Below are positions 17,157 through 25,681 of a stretch of DNA of 64,000 nucleotides, piece by piece. The notes below the pieces were generated by a model. That model ran no database searches and was not told the origin of the DNA. It saw nothing but the letters and a program-made list of their open reading frames with translations. Both the position numbers and the translations under genes were made by a program. How positions within the stretch are numbered: position 1 is the first letter of the stretch; each line of letters begins with the position of its first letter. Source of the stretch: Roseicella sp. DB1501 (GTDB lineage: Bacteria; Pseudomonadota; Alphaproteobacteria; Acetobacterales; Acetobacteraceae); contig NZ_JABFHG010000013.1 in assembly GCF_013112485.1 (NCBI RefSeq), positions 62,001 to 126,000 on the forward strand, written 5' to 3'.

Positions 17157-17209
17157 GCTTAAGCTTCGGCTTCCAGGCTTAAGTTAGGTCATCGAAGCTT
17201 AACATTAAG
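17157..17209. promoter_or_regulatory. Putative operator array upstream of HTH-pyruvate kinase
   Basis: In this GC-rich genome the 53 bp before the pyk start are AT-rich and hold CTTAAG at 17158, CTTAAG at 17178 and CTTAAC at 17198, exactly 20 bp apart, plus ATTAAG at 17204. TTAAGCTTCG (17159-17168) and CGAAGCTTAA (17193-17202) are also a perfect 10-bp inverted repeat. Placement directly before a gene encoding an HTH domain suggests autoregulation. It lies between the glycerate kinase stop and pyk. A further CGAAGCTT is at 16937, by the internal start. Confidence 0.6.
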
Positions 17210-17226
17210 TCTTCGCGTGTGATTGC

Positions 17227-18534
17227 TCAGCCGATCAGCACCGCCCGCACATCGTTCACATTGGTCAGCGTCGGCCCGGTCACCACCAGATCGCCCAGCG
17301 CTCGGAACAAGCCGGTGCTGTCATGCCCCGCCAGCGCCGCCTGCGGGTCGCGCCCGAGCGCCCGCGCGCGCGCCAGGGTATCCGGCGTGGCGATCGCCCC
17401 CGCGGCGTCGGACTTGCCGTCGATGCCGTCGGTGTCGCAGCAGAGCGCCCAGACACCCGGCGCGCCGTTCAGCGCCAGGGCGAGGCCGAGCAGCGTCTCG
17501 GTGCCGCGCCCGCCCTCGCCGGCGGGGCCGTCGATCGTCACCGTCGTCTCGCCGCCCGAGAGCAGCACGGCGCCGCGCCCGACCGGCTCGCCATGCGTCG
17601 CGGCGGAGAGCGCGATGCCGCCCAGCACCCGGCCGAGCTCCCGCGCCTCGCCCTCCAGCGCATCGCCGAGGATCAGCGGCGCGAGGCCGAGCCGCCGCGC
17701 CTCCTCGGCCATCGCCCGCAGCGCCATCAGCGGGGTCGCGATCATCCGCAGCTCGGTGCCGGCGAGGCGGGGATCGCCGGGCTTCGGCGTCTCGTCCTCC
17801 GCCGCCTCCAGATGCCGCATCGCCGCCGCCGGCAGGCGCATGCGGTAATGCGCCGCCAGCGCCTGCGCCTCGGCGAAGCTGGTGGGGTCGGCGACGGTCG
17901 GGCCCGAGGCGATGACCGCCGGATCGTCCCCCGGCACGTCGGAGATGGCGAGGGTCAGCACCCGCGCCGGATGCGCCGCCGCCGCCACCCTCCCGCCGGA
18001 GAAGGCCGAGAGGTGCTTGCGGATGCAGTTCATGGCGTCGATCGGCGCGCCGCAGCGCAGCAGCTCGCGGTTCACCGCGATCAGGTCGTCGAGCGTGAGG
18101 CCGGGCGCGGGGAGGGTGGAGAGCGAGGAGCCGCCGCCCGAGACGAGGAAGAGCACGAGGTCCTCGGCGGCGAGGCCCTGCACCGCGGCCAGGATCTCGG
18201 CCGCCGCGGCGGCGCCATGCGCATCCGGCACCGGATGGCTGGCGAAGCGCACCGGGATGCGACGGTGCGCGGGCGGGTCCGGCAGGTCGGCACCATGGGT
18301 GGTGATGACGAGCCCGCCGAGCGACACCTCGGGCCAGGCCTGCTCCACGGCCAGCGCCATCTTCGCCGCCGCCTTGCCGACCCCGACCACGACGACCCGG
18401 CCCCGCCGCGGCGGCGGGGGCAGATGCGGGCCGAGCACGGCGAGCGGGTCGGCGGCGCGCACCCCGGCCTCGAAGAGCTGGCGCAGCGCCGCGCGCGCCG
18501 TGGCGTCGTTCCAGCTGCCGCTCGGTCCAGCCAT
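17227..18534 (-). CDS. Glycerate 2-kinase (MOFRL family, TtuD/GckA-like)
   Basis: A 435-aa enzyme of the glycerate kinase type-2/MOFRL family, which phosphorylates D-glycerate, usually to 2-phosphoglycerate; older literature calls TtuD a hydroxypyruvate reductase. Visible family features are GVGKAAAKMA, THGADLPDP-like, LVLFLVSGGGSSL (substrate loop), NCIRKHLSAFSGGR, ISDVPGDDPAVIASGPTV and the MOFRL end CCDTDGIDGKSDAAGA. The start at 18534 has GGAGG 6 nt upstream. The product feeds enolase and then the adjacent pyruvate kinase, a logical route for tartrate, glycolate-derived glycerate or serine-cycle carbon. Confidence 0.88.
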   Translation of the reverse strand: MAGPSGSWNDATARAALRQLFEAGVRAADPLAVLGPHLPPPPRRGRVVVVGVGKAAAKMALAVEQAWPEVSLGGLVITTHGADLPDPPAHRRIPVRFASHPVPDAHGAAAAAEILAAVQGLAAEDLVLFLVSGGGSSLSTLPAPGLTLDDLIAVNRELLRCGAPIDAMNCIRKHLSAFSGGRVAAAAHPARVLTLAISDVPGDDPAVIASGPTVADPTSFAEAQALAAHYRMRLPAAAMRHLEAAEDETPKPGDPRLAGTELRMIATPLMALRAMAEEARRLGLAPLILGDALEGEARELGRVLGGIALSAATHGEPVGRGAVLLSGGETTVTIDGPAGEGGRGTETLLGLALALNGAPGVWALCCDTDGIDGKSDAAGAIATPDTLARARALGRDPQAALAGHDSTGLFRALGDLVVTGPTLTNVNDVRAVLIG

Positions 18535-18716
18535 GGCATCCTCCCCAGTCCCCCTGCCTTCTCCCTCTCCCGCGGCCATGCCGCCAGGGGTGGGATGGGG
18601 AAGGGGGCGAAAAAACCATCCACGGCACGGGCGGATGCAGGCCGGTCCCGCCGGCGGTGGCGCGCAACCCGCTTCGCCGCCGCCGCGTTGAGCGCCCTTC
18701 CCCGATGGAGATTGGC

Positions 18717-19241
18717 ATGACGGAGCCGATGACTGTGTCCGCCGAGGCGGTGGCGCCGCGGCCCTTCGAGATCCCCGGCTCCCGCGGCGAGTTCCTCATC
18801 CAGATCCTGAACGAGGATGCGGCGCGCGGTGTCGTCACCAGCGTCATCCACATCCCGGCCGGCGGCTATATCCCCGCGCATCGGCACGAGGCGGGGTCGG
18901 AGATGCATTACGTCCTCTCCGGCGACCTCATTGAGAAGGGCGAGGCGCTCGGCCCCGGCGCCTTCCTGACGCAGGCGGCCGGCGTGGTGCACGGGCCGCA
19001 TGAGAGCCAGGGCGGGGCCCAGGTTCTCACCGTGCAGTCCTGGCAATCGCATGACGGCCAGTTCGACTTCCACATCGCCGAGGAGGAGCCAGGCGCGGGT
19101 GACGGCGCCGGGGCGCGGGGCGAGCCGCAGGACGCGGCCGGCGCGGCATCGCCGCGGGACGGGGAGGCGGCGGTGCCGGGCGCTGCCGACCCGGCGGACC
19201 GGCAGGCCGCCGAGCGCTCCCTCGGGCGCGGCTACGGCTGA
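18717..19241 (+). CDS. Cupin-domain protein with acidic C-terminal tail
   Basis: A 174-aa single-cupin protein. The metal-binding cupin motif 1 is visible as GGYIPAHRHEAGSEMHYVLSG (His, His, Glu, His), and motif 2 around AGVVHGPHESQGG. It resembles the small cupins often placed beside carbohydrate/tartrate genes, which may act as isomerases, dioxygenases or ligand sensors; no reaction can be assigned. The C-terminal 50 residues are Ala/Gly/Asp-rich and look disordered. ATG 18717 has GGAG 6 nt upstream. It is divergent from glycerate kinase (183 bp between starts) and 97 bp before the tartrate dehydrogenase. Confidence 0.7.
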   Translation: MTEPMTVSAEAVAPRPFEIPGSRGEFLIQILNEDAARGVVTSVIHIPAGGYIPAHRHEAGSEMHYVLSGDLIEKGEALGPGAFLTQAAGVVHGPHESQGGAQVLTVQSWQSHDGQFDFHIAEEEPGAGDGAGARGEPQDAAGAASPRDGEAAVPGAADPADRQAAERSLGRGYG

Positions 19242-19338
19242 GCACCGGCGCGGCGGGCTTGCGTCCTCTCTCGGAACTGGCATGCCATGGCCGGGCCAAA
19301 GTCCGGGCTAGAGACCGGGCCAGAGAGAGGACCCCGCC

Positions 19339-20412
19339 ATGCGCACCCACAGGATCGCCGCCATCCCCGCCGACGGCATCGGCAAGGAGGTCATCCCGGC
19401 CGGGCTCCGCGTGCTGCAGGCGATGGCCGAGCGCGGCGACGCCTTCCGGCTTGAGGTGACCGAGTTCCCCTGGGGCAGCGACTACTACCGCGAGACCGGC
19501 CGGATGATGGCCGAGGACGGGCTGGAGACCTTGCGCCACTTCGACGCCATCTTCTTCGGCGCCGTCGGCGACCAGCAGATCTCGGACGACATCACCCTCT
19601 GGGGCCTCCGGCTGCGCATCTGCCAGGGCTTCGACCAGTACGCCAATATCCGCCCGACGCGGGTGCTGCCCGGCCTCACCTCGCCGCTGCGCGCGGTCAA
19701 TCCCGGCGACATCGACTGGGTGATCGTGCGGGAGAATTCCGAGGGCGAATATGCCGGCCATGGCGGCCGCGCGCATCGCGGCCATCCGGAGGAGGTGGCG
19801 ACCGAGACCGCGATCTTCACCCGCGCCGGGGTGGAGCGGATCATGCGCACCGCCTTCGAGATCGCCCGCGGGCGGCCCCGCAGGCTGCTGACCGTCGTCA
19901 CCAAGTCCAACGCGCAGAAGCATGGCATGGTGATGTGGGACGACATCGCCGCCGAGGTCGCGGCGCACTACCCCGACGTTCGCTGGGAGAAGGAGCTGGT
20001 GGATGCCATGGCGGCGCGCATGGTGCGCCGGCCGGACTCGATCGACACCGTCGTCGCCACCAACCTGCATGCCGATATCCTGAGCGACCTGGCCGGGGCC
20101 GTGGCCGGCTCGCTCGGCGTGGCGCCGACCGCCAATCTCGACCCCTCGCGCCGGGCGCCCTCGATGTTCGAGCCGATCCACGGCTCGGCCTTCGACATCG
20201 CCGGCAAGGGCGTAGCCAATCCGGTCGCCACCTTCTGGACGGCGGCGATGATGCTCGAGCATCTCGGCGAGGCCGAGGCGGCGCAGCAGCTCATGGCGGC
20301 GGTGGAGCGGGTCTGCGCCGATGGCGTGCTCACCGCCGATCTCGGCGGCAGGGCGACGACGGAGGAGGTGACGCAAGCGGTCATTGCCGCCATCCGCGGC
20401 GCCAATGCCTGA
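19339..20412 (+). CDS. ttuC: Tartrate dehydrogenase/decarboxylase (TtuC-like)
   Basis: A 357-aa NAD- and metal-dependent beta-decarboxylating dehydrogenase of the isocitrate/isopropylmalate fold. Family features are IPADGIGKEVIPAGLRVL, the GAVGD loop, RPTRVLPG, the active-site VIVRENSEGEYAGHGG, TKSNAQKHGMVMWD, and the C-terminal FEPIHGSAFDIAGKG. The ENSEGEYAG stretch and overall length fit tartrate dehydrogenase/D-malate dehydrogenase better than LeuB. The enzyme can decarboxylate meso-tartrate to glycerate, which the nearby kinase would use. GAGAGGA lies 8 nt before the ATG. Confidence 0.85.
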   Translation: MRTHRIAAIPADGIGKEVIPAGLRVLQAMAERGDAFRLEVTEFPWGSDYYRETGRMMAEDGLETLRHFDAIFFGAVGDQQISDDITLWGLRLRICQGFDQYANIRPTRVLPGLTSPLRAVNPGDIDWVIVRENSEGEYAGHGGRAHRGHPEEVATETAIFTRAGVERIMRTAFEIARGRPRRLLTVVTKSNAQKHGMVMWDDIAAEVAAHYPDVRWEKELVDAMAARMVRRPDSIDTVVATNLHADILSDLAGAVAGSLGVAPTANLDPSRRAPSMFEPIHGSAFDIAGKGVANPVATFWTAAMMLEHLGEAEAAQQLMAAVERVCADGVLTADLGGRATTEEVTQAVIAAIRGANA

Positions 20413-20505
20413 TGAGGGTGCTGCCACCGGCTGGGCTGCCCCGGGAGGCTTGCCGGCCGGGGGCGGCCGACCCCAGATGATGCGGCGGAGACTGGAGGAC
20501 CGACC

Positions 20506-20817
20506 ATGGCCATACCCGAGATGGACGACGCCACCCGCACCGAGCTCGAGGCTGCCGCCTTCCGCAAGCTGGTCGAGCACCTGCGCGCCCGGACCGACGT
20601 GCAGAACATCGACCTGATGAACCTCGCCGGCTTCTGCCGGAACTGCCTGTCCCGCTGGTACCGCGAGGGGGCGGAGGAGCGAGGCGTCCCGCTGGCCGAT
20701 CCGGATGCGCGGGAGATCGTCTACGGCATGCCCTACAAGGAGTGGCAGGCGAAGCACCAGAAGGAGGCCTCGGCCGAGCAGAAGGCGAAATTCGCCGCCG
20801 CGACGCCGGGGCACTGA
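20506..20817 (+). CDS. DUF1244-family protein
   Basis: A 103-aa protein that matches the conserved DUF1244 family of proteobacteria along its full length: the core AAAFRKLVEHLRARTDVQNID-like start, LMNLAGFCRNCLSRWYREGA (with the invariant Cys pair) and YGMPYKEWQAKHQ. Members are small cytosolic alpha/beta proteins of unknown function. It stands alone, 93 bp after ttuC and with its own SD (GGAGGA). Confidence 0.88.
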   Translation: MAIPEMDDATRTELEAAAFRKLVEHLRARTDVQNIDLMNLAGFCRNCLSRWYREGAEERGVPLADPDAREIVYGMPYKEWQAKHQKEASAEQKAKFAAATPGH

Positions 20818-20948
20818 CGTTTCCCCGCGCCGTCGCGAGGGGCCAGGATCGCTCCGGGATCGGAAGGGCGTGCGGTTCAGTCGGTTTGCCTTGCTGATCC
20901 GCCGCCCGACCGGTAAACCCGCCGCCCTTGGCTTTGGGGGGCCATGGC

Positions 20949-21248
20949 ATGAGCGACGTGGAAGAGGCAGCCCGGGAGAGCCGGGCGCGCCAGGCGGCCG
21001 ATCCGGATCCCGAGGTCGGCGGCATCGCGGCCGATCGGCTGCGCAGCATCATCGAGCGCGTCGAGCGGCTTGAGGAGGAGCGCAAGGCGCTCGCCGGCGA
21101 CATCAAGGACATCTTCGCCGAGGCGAAGAGCGCGGGCTTCGACGTGAAGGTGGTCCGCCAGCTCATCTCGATTCGCAAGAAGGAGCCGGCCGAGGTGGAG
21201 GAGCAGGAGACGCTGCTCGACCTCTACCGCCGCGCCCTCGGCATGTGA
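20949..21248 (+). CDS. GapR-like nucleoid protein (DUF2312)
   Basis: A 99-aa protein of the DUF2312/GapR family. The hallmark stretches are GGIAADRLRSIIERVERLEEE, IKDIFAEAKSAGFDVKVVRQ and RKKEPAEVEEQETLLDLY. In Caulobacter, GapR forms a coiled-coil tetramer that clamps overtwisted DNA and helps topoisomerases. Strongly helical, no membrane segment. ATG 20949 is preceded by a run of six G residues; the ATG-like start at 20928 adds seven nonconserved residues. Confidence 0.88.
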   Translation: MSDVEEAARESRARQAADPDPEVGGIAADRLRSIIERVERLEEERKALAGDIKDIFAEAKSAGFDVKVVRQLISIRKKEPAEVEEQETLLDLYRRALGM

Positions 21249-21254
21249 GCCGCG

Positions 21255-21316
21255 CGGGGCGGGGAAGCGGCCCCCGCCCCGGCGCCGGTGGATCCTGCCC
21301 GGACCCGTCCGGCAGG
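21255..21316. terminator. Two adjacent hairpins between convergent genes
   Basis: CGGGGCGGGG/CCCCGCCCCG (21255-21264 and 21272-21281) is a 10-bp stem 6 bp after the GapR-like stop. A second stem, CCTGCC(c)GGAC with GTCCGGCAGG, covers 21294-21316. Neither has a T-tract, but their position between convergent stops suggests bidirectional termination. Confidence 0.5.
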
Positions 21317-21330
21317 GCGCTAGTCCTGGC

Positions 21331-22179
21331 TCAGTGCGACATCAGCACTGGCACGGTCATCTCCCGCAGCAGCGTGCGGGTGACGCCGCCGAGCGCCATT
21401 TCGCGCAGCCGCGAATGGCCATAGGCGCCGACCACGAGCAGGTCGGGCGCCAGCTCCGCCGCCCGGTTCAGCAGCGACAGCCCGTCCGGGATCGAGGGCG
21501 CCGTCATGTGCTCGACCTCGGCCTTCACCCCGTGCCGCGCGAGGTGCAGGGCGATATCGGCGCCCGGCTCGGCGCCATGCGCGCCGGGGCGGCGTTCGGG
21601 ATTGACGGCGAGCACGGTCACCTTCTCGGCCGCGGCCAGGATCGGCAGCGCATCGTTCACCGCCCGCGCCGCCTCGCGGCTGGCATTCCGGCCCACCAGC
21701 ACGTGCCGCCCGAGCGTCTCGAACCGCCCGCTATGCGGCACCAGCAGCACCGGCCGCCCCGCCGCGAAGAGCACCTGCTCGACCAATTGCGCCGCGCCGG
21801 GCGGCGAGTTCTGCGGATCGACCTGGCCGAGGATGGCGAGGTCGGCATAGCGCGCATGCAGCGCGACCACCTCGGGCAGCGCGCCCTCCACCAGCCGCCA
21901 CTCGCCGCTGATGCCGTCGAGCCGCATGCGCTCGCTGAATGCCGCCTCGACCCTGGCCGCTTCCTGCAGCGCATCGGCGCGGATCTGGTCCAGCACCTGC
22001 CCGACCAGCGGCCCGCTGCTGCCGGTATCGGCCATGGCGAGGGCCGGCAGCATCGCATCGACGACCAGCAGCCCGATCAGATGCGCGTCGTGCTGCCGCG
22101 CCAGGGCCGCGGCGAGGCGCAGCCGGTCGGCGGAGCGGGGCGAGGGGTCGAGGTGAACCAGGATGTCCTTGAGCGCCAT
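21331..22179 (-). CDS. Tandem-domain universal stress protein
   Basis: A 282-aa protein with two UspA-fold halves. The N-half begins ALKDILVHLDPSPRSADRLR and the C-half ends with DLLVVGAYGHSRLREMALGGVTRTLL, whose GxxGHSRxxEMxLGGVTR is the ATP-binding signature; the N-half lacks that loop (it reads LAILGQVDPQNSP), so only the second half is likely to bind nucleotide. ATG 22179 has AGGAGG 6 nt upstream. Role: general stress tolerance, cytosolic. Confidence 0.88.
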   Translation of the reverse strand: MALKDILVHLDPSPRSADRLRLAAALARQHDAHLIGLLVVDAMLPALAMADTGSSGPLVGQVLDQIRADALQEAARVEAAFSERMRLDGISGEWRLVEGALPEVVALHARYADLAILGQVDPQNSPPGAAQLVEQVLFAAGRPVLLVPHSGRFETLGRHVLVGRNASREAARAVNDALPILAAAEKVTVLAVNPERRPGAHGAEPGADIALHLARHGVKAEVEHMTAPSIPDGLSLLNRAAELAPDLLVVGAYGHSRLREMALGGVTRTLLREMTVPVLMSH

Positions 22180-22405
22180 GCTGTCCTCCTGCGCCATGGC
22201 GTCCCGAACCCTTGGGCAGGGCAGGGCGCGCCACACAGCGGATACTGGGCGCAAGCCGCGCGACGGCGCCAGACCAGCCCCGGCTCCAGCTCGGCGGCGA
22301 TCCGTTCGGGAAGCGCCCGTCAAAGCCGTCGCTGCCCGTTAACCCTGCCGCGGCCAAGCCGTGGCAGGCCGTGGCGCGCCTTGGGCAGGCGGAGACTCCC
22401 GGGAA

Positions 22406-22436
22406 CCCCGCAATGCCGCGAAGCGGCTTTGCGGGG
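22406..22436 (-). terminator. Hairpin directly after cysK
   Basis: CCCCGCAA/TTGCGGGG encloses GCCGC/GCGGC around a GAA loop, with a single T-T mismatch. It starts 2 bp after the cysK stop on the - strand and is followed only by TT, so it is probably a terminator or a 3-prime stabilising hairpin. The other 220 bp between cysK and the usp start show no ORF. Confidence 0.55.
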
Positions 22437-22438
22437 AG

Positions 22439-23353
22439 CTAGCCCGGCAGGAAGTCCGGCACCGAGAGGTAGCGCTCGCCGGTGTCGTAGTTGAAGCCAA
22501 GCACGCGCGATCCGGCGGGCAACTCCGGCAGCTTTTGCGCAATCGCCGCCAGGGTGGCGCCGGAGGAGATGCCGACCAGCAGCCCCTCCTCGGTCGCCGA
22601 GCGCCGGGCATAGGCCTTGGCGTCGTCGCCCGAGACCTGGATCACCCCGTCCAGCAGGTCGGTATGCAGGTTCTTCGGCACGAAGCCGGCGCCGATGCCC
22701 TGGATCGGATGCGGCGAGGGCGCGCCGCCGGAGATGACCGGCGAGGCCGAGGGCTCGACGGCGAAGACCTTCAGCCCCTTCCAGGCCTGCTTCAGCACCT
22801 GGGCGCAGCCGGTGATGTGGCCGCCGGTGCCGACGCCGGTGATCAGCACGTCGAGACCCTCGGGGAAGTCGCGCAGGATCTCCTGCGCCGTGGTGCGCAC
22901 ATGCACCTCGATATTCGCCGGATTCTCGAATTGCTGCGGCACCCAGGCGCCCGGCGTCTGCGCGGCCAGCTCCTGCGCGCGCTCGATCGCGCCCTTCATG
23001 CCCTTCTCGCGCGGGGTCAGGTCGAAGCTCGCGCCATAGGCCTGCATCAGCCGCCGCCGCTCGATGGACATGCTCTCCGGCATGACGAGCACCAGCTTGT
23101 AGCCCTTCACCGCGGCGACGAGGGCGAGGCCGATGCCGGTATTGCCCGAGGTCGGCTCGATGATCGTGCCGCCAGGGCGCAGCCGCCCCTCGCGCTCCGC
23201 CGCCTCGACCATGGCGAGGGCGATGCGGTCCTTGATCGAGCCGCCGGGATTCTGCCGTTCGGACTTCACCCAGACCTCGGCATCGCCGAACAGGCGGTTG
23301 ATGCGGATATGCGGCGTGCCGCCGATGGTCTCGAGGACGGTCTTCGCTTTCAT
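22439..23353 (-). CDS. cysK: Cysteine synthase A
   Basis: A PLP-dependent O-acetylserine sulfhydrylase, 304 aa, forming cysteine from O-acetylserine and sulfide. The PLP lysine lies in NPGGSIKDR (Lys41), the substrate loop is PTSGNTGIG, and the glycine-rich phosphate loop is [10 protein letters not shown]. The C-terminus is complete but short, as in CysK rather than CysM with extra domains. CGGAG precedes the ATG. It is divergent from a cytochrome c gene, and the 163-bp gap holds a short perfect palindrome (23393-23407). Confidence 0.93.
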   Translation of the reverse strand: MKAKTVLETIGGTPHIRINRLFGDAEVWVKSERQNPGGSIKDRIALAMVEAAEREGRLRPGGTIIEPTSGNTGIGLALVAAVKGYKLVLVMPESMSIERRRLMQAYGASFDLTPREKGMKGAIERAQELAAQTPGAWVPQQFENPANIEVHVRTTAQEILRDFPEGLDVLITGVGTGGHITGCAQVLKQAWKGLKVFAVEPSASPVISGGAPSPHPIQGIGAGFVPKNLHTDLLDGVIQVSGDDAKAYARRSATEEGLLVGISSGATLAAIAQKLPELPAGSRVLGFNYDTGERYLSVPDFLPG

Positions 23354-23392
23354 GCGCCGGCGCTCCGTGGAGGATTATTCATGTTGGATGGT

Positions 23393-23407
23393 CCGCCAAT
23401 TTGGCGG
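23393..23407. promoter_or_regulatory. 15-bp perfect palindrome in cysK promoter region
   Basis: CCGCCAA-T-TTGGCGG lies 40 bp upstream of the cysK start, with GAATAAT between it and the gene as a possible -10 region on the - strand. Size, symmetry and position fit a dimeric repressor site. The regulator is unknown. Confidence 0.45.
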
Positions 23408-23516
23408 CCGACGGGACGCTGGCGCAAACAGCTTTCCGTGACCAGCGGACTCCTATCTGGTGAAACGACCCCAGATTGCCTTCGCTGACCCAAAGCCTGA
23501 CAGGGGAGGATCGTGA

Positions 23517-23885
23517 ATGCGTTCGATGACGATGCTCGTGGTGGTGATCGCGGGGCTGCCGGCGGCGGCCTGGGCCGCTGGCGACGCCGATGCCGGCAAG
23601 ACGGCCTTCGCGCGTCGCTGCACCGTCTGCCACTCCGTGGCCGAGGGGCAGAACAAGGTCGGCCCCTCGTTGCATGGCGTGGTCGGGCGGCCTTCCGGGC
23701 AGGTGGCGAATTTCAACTATTCCCCGGCGATGAAGAATGCCGGCAAGACCTGGGACGAGGCGACGCTCGACGCCTATCTGGCCGACCCCAAGGCCCTGGT
23801 CCCCGGCAACCGGATGATCCTGGCCGGCATCAAGGACGAGGCCGAGCGGCAGAACATCATCGCCTATCTCGCCACGCAGAAATAG
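23517..23885 (+). CDS. Class I cytochrome c, periplasmic
   Basis: A 122-aa protein with a signal peptide (cleavage after about residue 20, AWAA) and one haem site CTVCH (Cys35, Cys38, His39). The motif KVGPSLHGVVGR and the Met-bearing segment NRMILAG are typical of cytochrome c2/c550 of alphaproteobacteria, a soluble carrier to terminal oxidases. SD GGGGAGG is close to the ATG. Given the neighbouring quinoprotein genes, it may take electrons from XoxG; that link is inference. Confidence 0.9.
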   Translation: MRSMTMLVVVIAGLPAAAWAAGDADAGKTAFARRCTVCHSVAEGQNKVGPSLHGVVGRPSGQVANFNYSPAMKNAGKTWDEATLDAYLADPKALVPGNRMILAGIKDEAERQNIIAYLATQK

Positions 23886-23898
23886 CGCCTTGCCCGGC

Positions 23899-24399
23899 TC
23901 AGCGCCCCGGACCTGGCTCCGCCAGGATCCGGTGGCGCAGCATCCAGGCGATGCCGTGGCGCCAGCTCTCATCGGTGTTGCCGCGGATATCGGCGCGCCA
24001 GACGGCGCGCTCCGCTTCGGAGGCGGCGTCGAGCATGGTGATGCTGAAATAGAGGATCAAGTTGCTCACCTTGTGCACCACCGTGACCAGGGCGAGCTGC
24101 GCGCCGAGGGCCCTGGCCGCCTCGGCCGCGCAGGCGCCGCAGCTGCCGAGCGCGGGCCCCTGGGCCAGCCGGGCGCGCTGCGGCGCGGGATCGACGAGGC
24201 TGTAGCGGCCGGACTCGGCAAGCCCCTGACGCAGCAGCGCGCCGATCATGCCAAGGCGCTGTTGCTGGTCCGGCCGCTCGCCCTCGCCCGAGGTGTCGCG
24301 CAACTCCGGATCGAAGACTACGATGCTCTCACCGGCCCGCGCCGGCGGGGCGAGGAGCAGGAGGAGCGGCAGCCAGGCCGCGCGACGTGTCGGGCGCAT
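23899..24399 (-). CDS. Secreted DUF3280/DUF2380-like protein of quinoprotein clusters
   Basis: A 166-aa protein with a signal peptide (about residues 1-22). The conserved-looking part starts ESIVVFDPELRDTSGEGE and continues RLGMIGALLRQGLAESGRYSLVD, the pattern of a small periplasmic domain family (DUF3280/DUF2380, recalled without a search) often found beside PQQ-dehydrogenase genes. A CGAC pair sits near residue 90 (GSCGACAAEAARALGA). Function unknown. It converges on the cytochrome c gene with 13 bp between stops. ATG 24399 is chosen because it directly precedes the signal peptide. Confidence 0.6.
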   Translation of the reverse strand: MRPTRRAAWLPLLLLLAPPARAGESIVVFDPELRDTSGEGERPDQQQRLGMIGALLRQGLAESGRYSLVDPAPQRARLAQGPALGSCGACAAEAARALGAQLALVTVVHKVSNLILYFSITMLDAASEAERAVWRADIRGNTDESWRHGIAWMLRHRILAEPGPGR

Positions 24400-24478
24400 C
24401 CGGTCTCGGTTCCCTCCGGTCCTGCGGTGGGATACGCGTGGAGGGCCGGCCGGATGCCGGGCCATGGGAGGAAATAAC

Positions 24479-25681
24479 GTGGCGGTCTTGCGCCCTTCCG
24501 GTCGTCGGGCCCTGCTGGCCTCCGCTCTGCTCGCCGCGGCGCTGCCGACGGTCGCTGCGGCGGAGGAGGCGCCGGCGCTGGCCATCGGCTACCTCGCCCT
24601 CAAGCTGCCGCGGCAGCTGCCCTCGACATTGATCGAGCCGCCGCCGCAGGATGAGGGACTGCAGGGCGCGCGCCTCGGCCTGAAGGACAATGCGACGACC
24701 GGCCGCTTCACCGGCCAACGCTTCACGCTGGAGGAGCATCGCACCGAGGCGGCCGAGGAGGTGATGCCGGCGCTGCGCGACATGCTCGGCAAGGGCATCC
24801 GCCTGATCGTCGCCGACCTGCCGGCCGACATGCTGCTGCAGGCGGCCGCCGAGCCGCAGGCGGTGCTGCTCAACGTCGGCGCGCCGGACGATGCGCTGCG
24901 CAACGAAGCCTGCCGCCGCAACCTGTTCCACGTGCTGCCGAGCCGCGCCATGCTGACCGACGCGCTGGCGCAGTACCTGGCGGTGAAGCGCTGGCGCAAC
25001 CTCTTCCTCGCCGCCGGGCCGGGCCCGGGCGACCGGCTCTATGCCGAGGCGATGCGGCGCGCGGCGAAGAAATTCGGGCTGCGCATCGTGGCCGACAAGC
25101 CCTGGACCCACGACCCCGGCGCGCAGCGCACCGATACCGGCCATATGTCGATCGCCGCCGAGGCGGCGCGCTTCACGCAAGGGGCGCCGGGCTACGACAT
25201 CCTCGTGGTCGCCGACGAGACCGATGACTGGGGCGAGAGCCTCGCCTGGCGCACCACCGATCCGCGGCCGGTCGCCGGCACACAGGGGCTGGTGCCGACC
25301 ATCTGGTCGCCGGTGCACGAGCAATGGGGCGCCACCCAGCTGCAGCGGCGCTTCCGCGCCCAGGCCGGGCGGGTAATGACGCCGCTCGACCAGGCCGCCT
25401 GGCTGGCGCTGCGCGCGATCGGCGAGGCGGCGGTGCGCAGCCAGTCGACGGAGCCGGAGAAGGTCATTGCCTATCTGCGCAGCCCGGCATTCGAGGTCGC
25501 CGGCTTCAAGGGGGCCAAGCTCTCCTTCCGCGACTGGGACAACCAGCTCCGCCAGCCGATCCTGCTGGCCGGGCCTCGCTCGCTGGTCTCCGTCTCGCCG
25601 CAACCGGGCTTCCAGCACCGCACCTCGGAACTCGACACCCTCGGCGCCGACCGGCCGGAGACGCAATGCCACGCATCCTGA
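24479..25681 (+). CDS. Substrate-binding protein of PQQ-linked ABC system
   Basis: A 400-aa type I periplasmic binding protein (signal peptide residues 1-27). The start of the mature part, AIGYLALKLPRQLPSTLIEPPPQDEG, and GARLGLKDNATTGRF fit the family annotated as the binding protein of a PQQ-dependent alcohol-degradation ABC transporter. The GTG start at 24479 has GGGAGG 8 nt upstream. The 3-prime end overlaps the beta-propeller gene by 16 bp. The ATP-binding and permease genes usually found with it are missing from this window. Confidence 0.82.
   Translation: MAVLRPSGRRALLASALLAAALPTVAAAEEAPALAIGYLALKLPRQLPSTLIEPPPQDEGLQGARLGLKDNATTGRFTGQRFTLEEHRTEAAEEVMPALRDMLGKGIRLIVADLPADMLLQAAAEPQAVLLNVGAPDDALRNEACRRNLFHVLPSRAMLTDALAQYLAVKRWRNLFLAAGPGPGDRLYAEAMRRAAKKFGLRIVADKPWTHDPGAQRTDTGHMSIAAEAARFTQGAPGYDILVVADETDDWGESLAWRTTDPRPVAGTQGLVPTIWSPVHEQWGATQLQRRFRAQAGRVMTPLDQAAWLALRAIGEAAVRSQSTEPEKVIAYLRSPAFEVAGFKGAKLSFRDWDNQLRQPILLAGPRSLVSVSPQPGFQHRTSELDTLGADRPETQCHAS

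Noticed and set aside
22439-23885. Idea that the cytochrome c and cysK form a sulfur-oxidation unit
   Set aside because: They are divergent, and the cytochrome has ordinary class I c2-type features; no sulfur-oxidation gene is adjacent.
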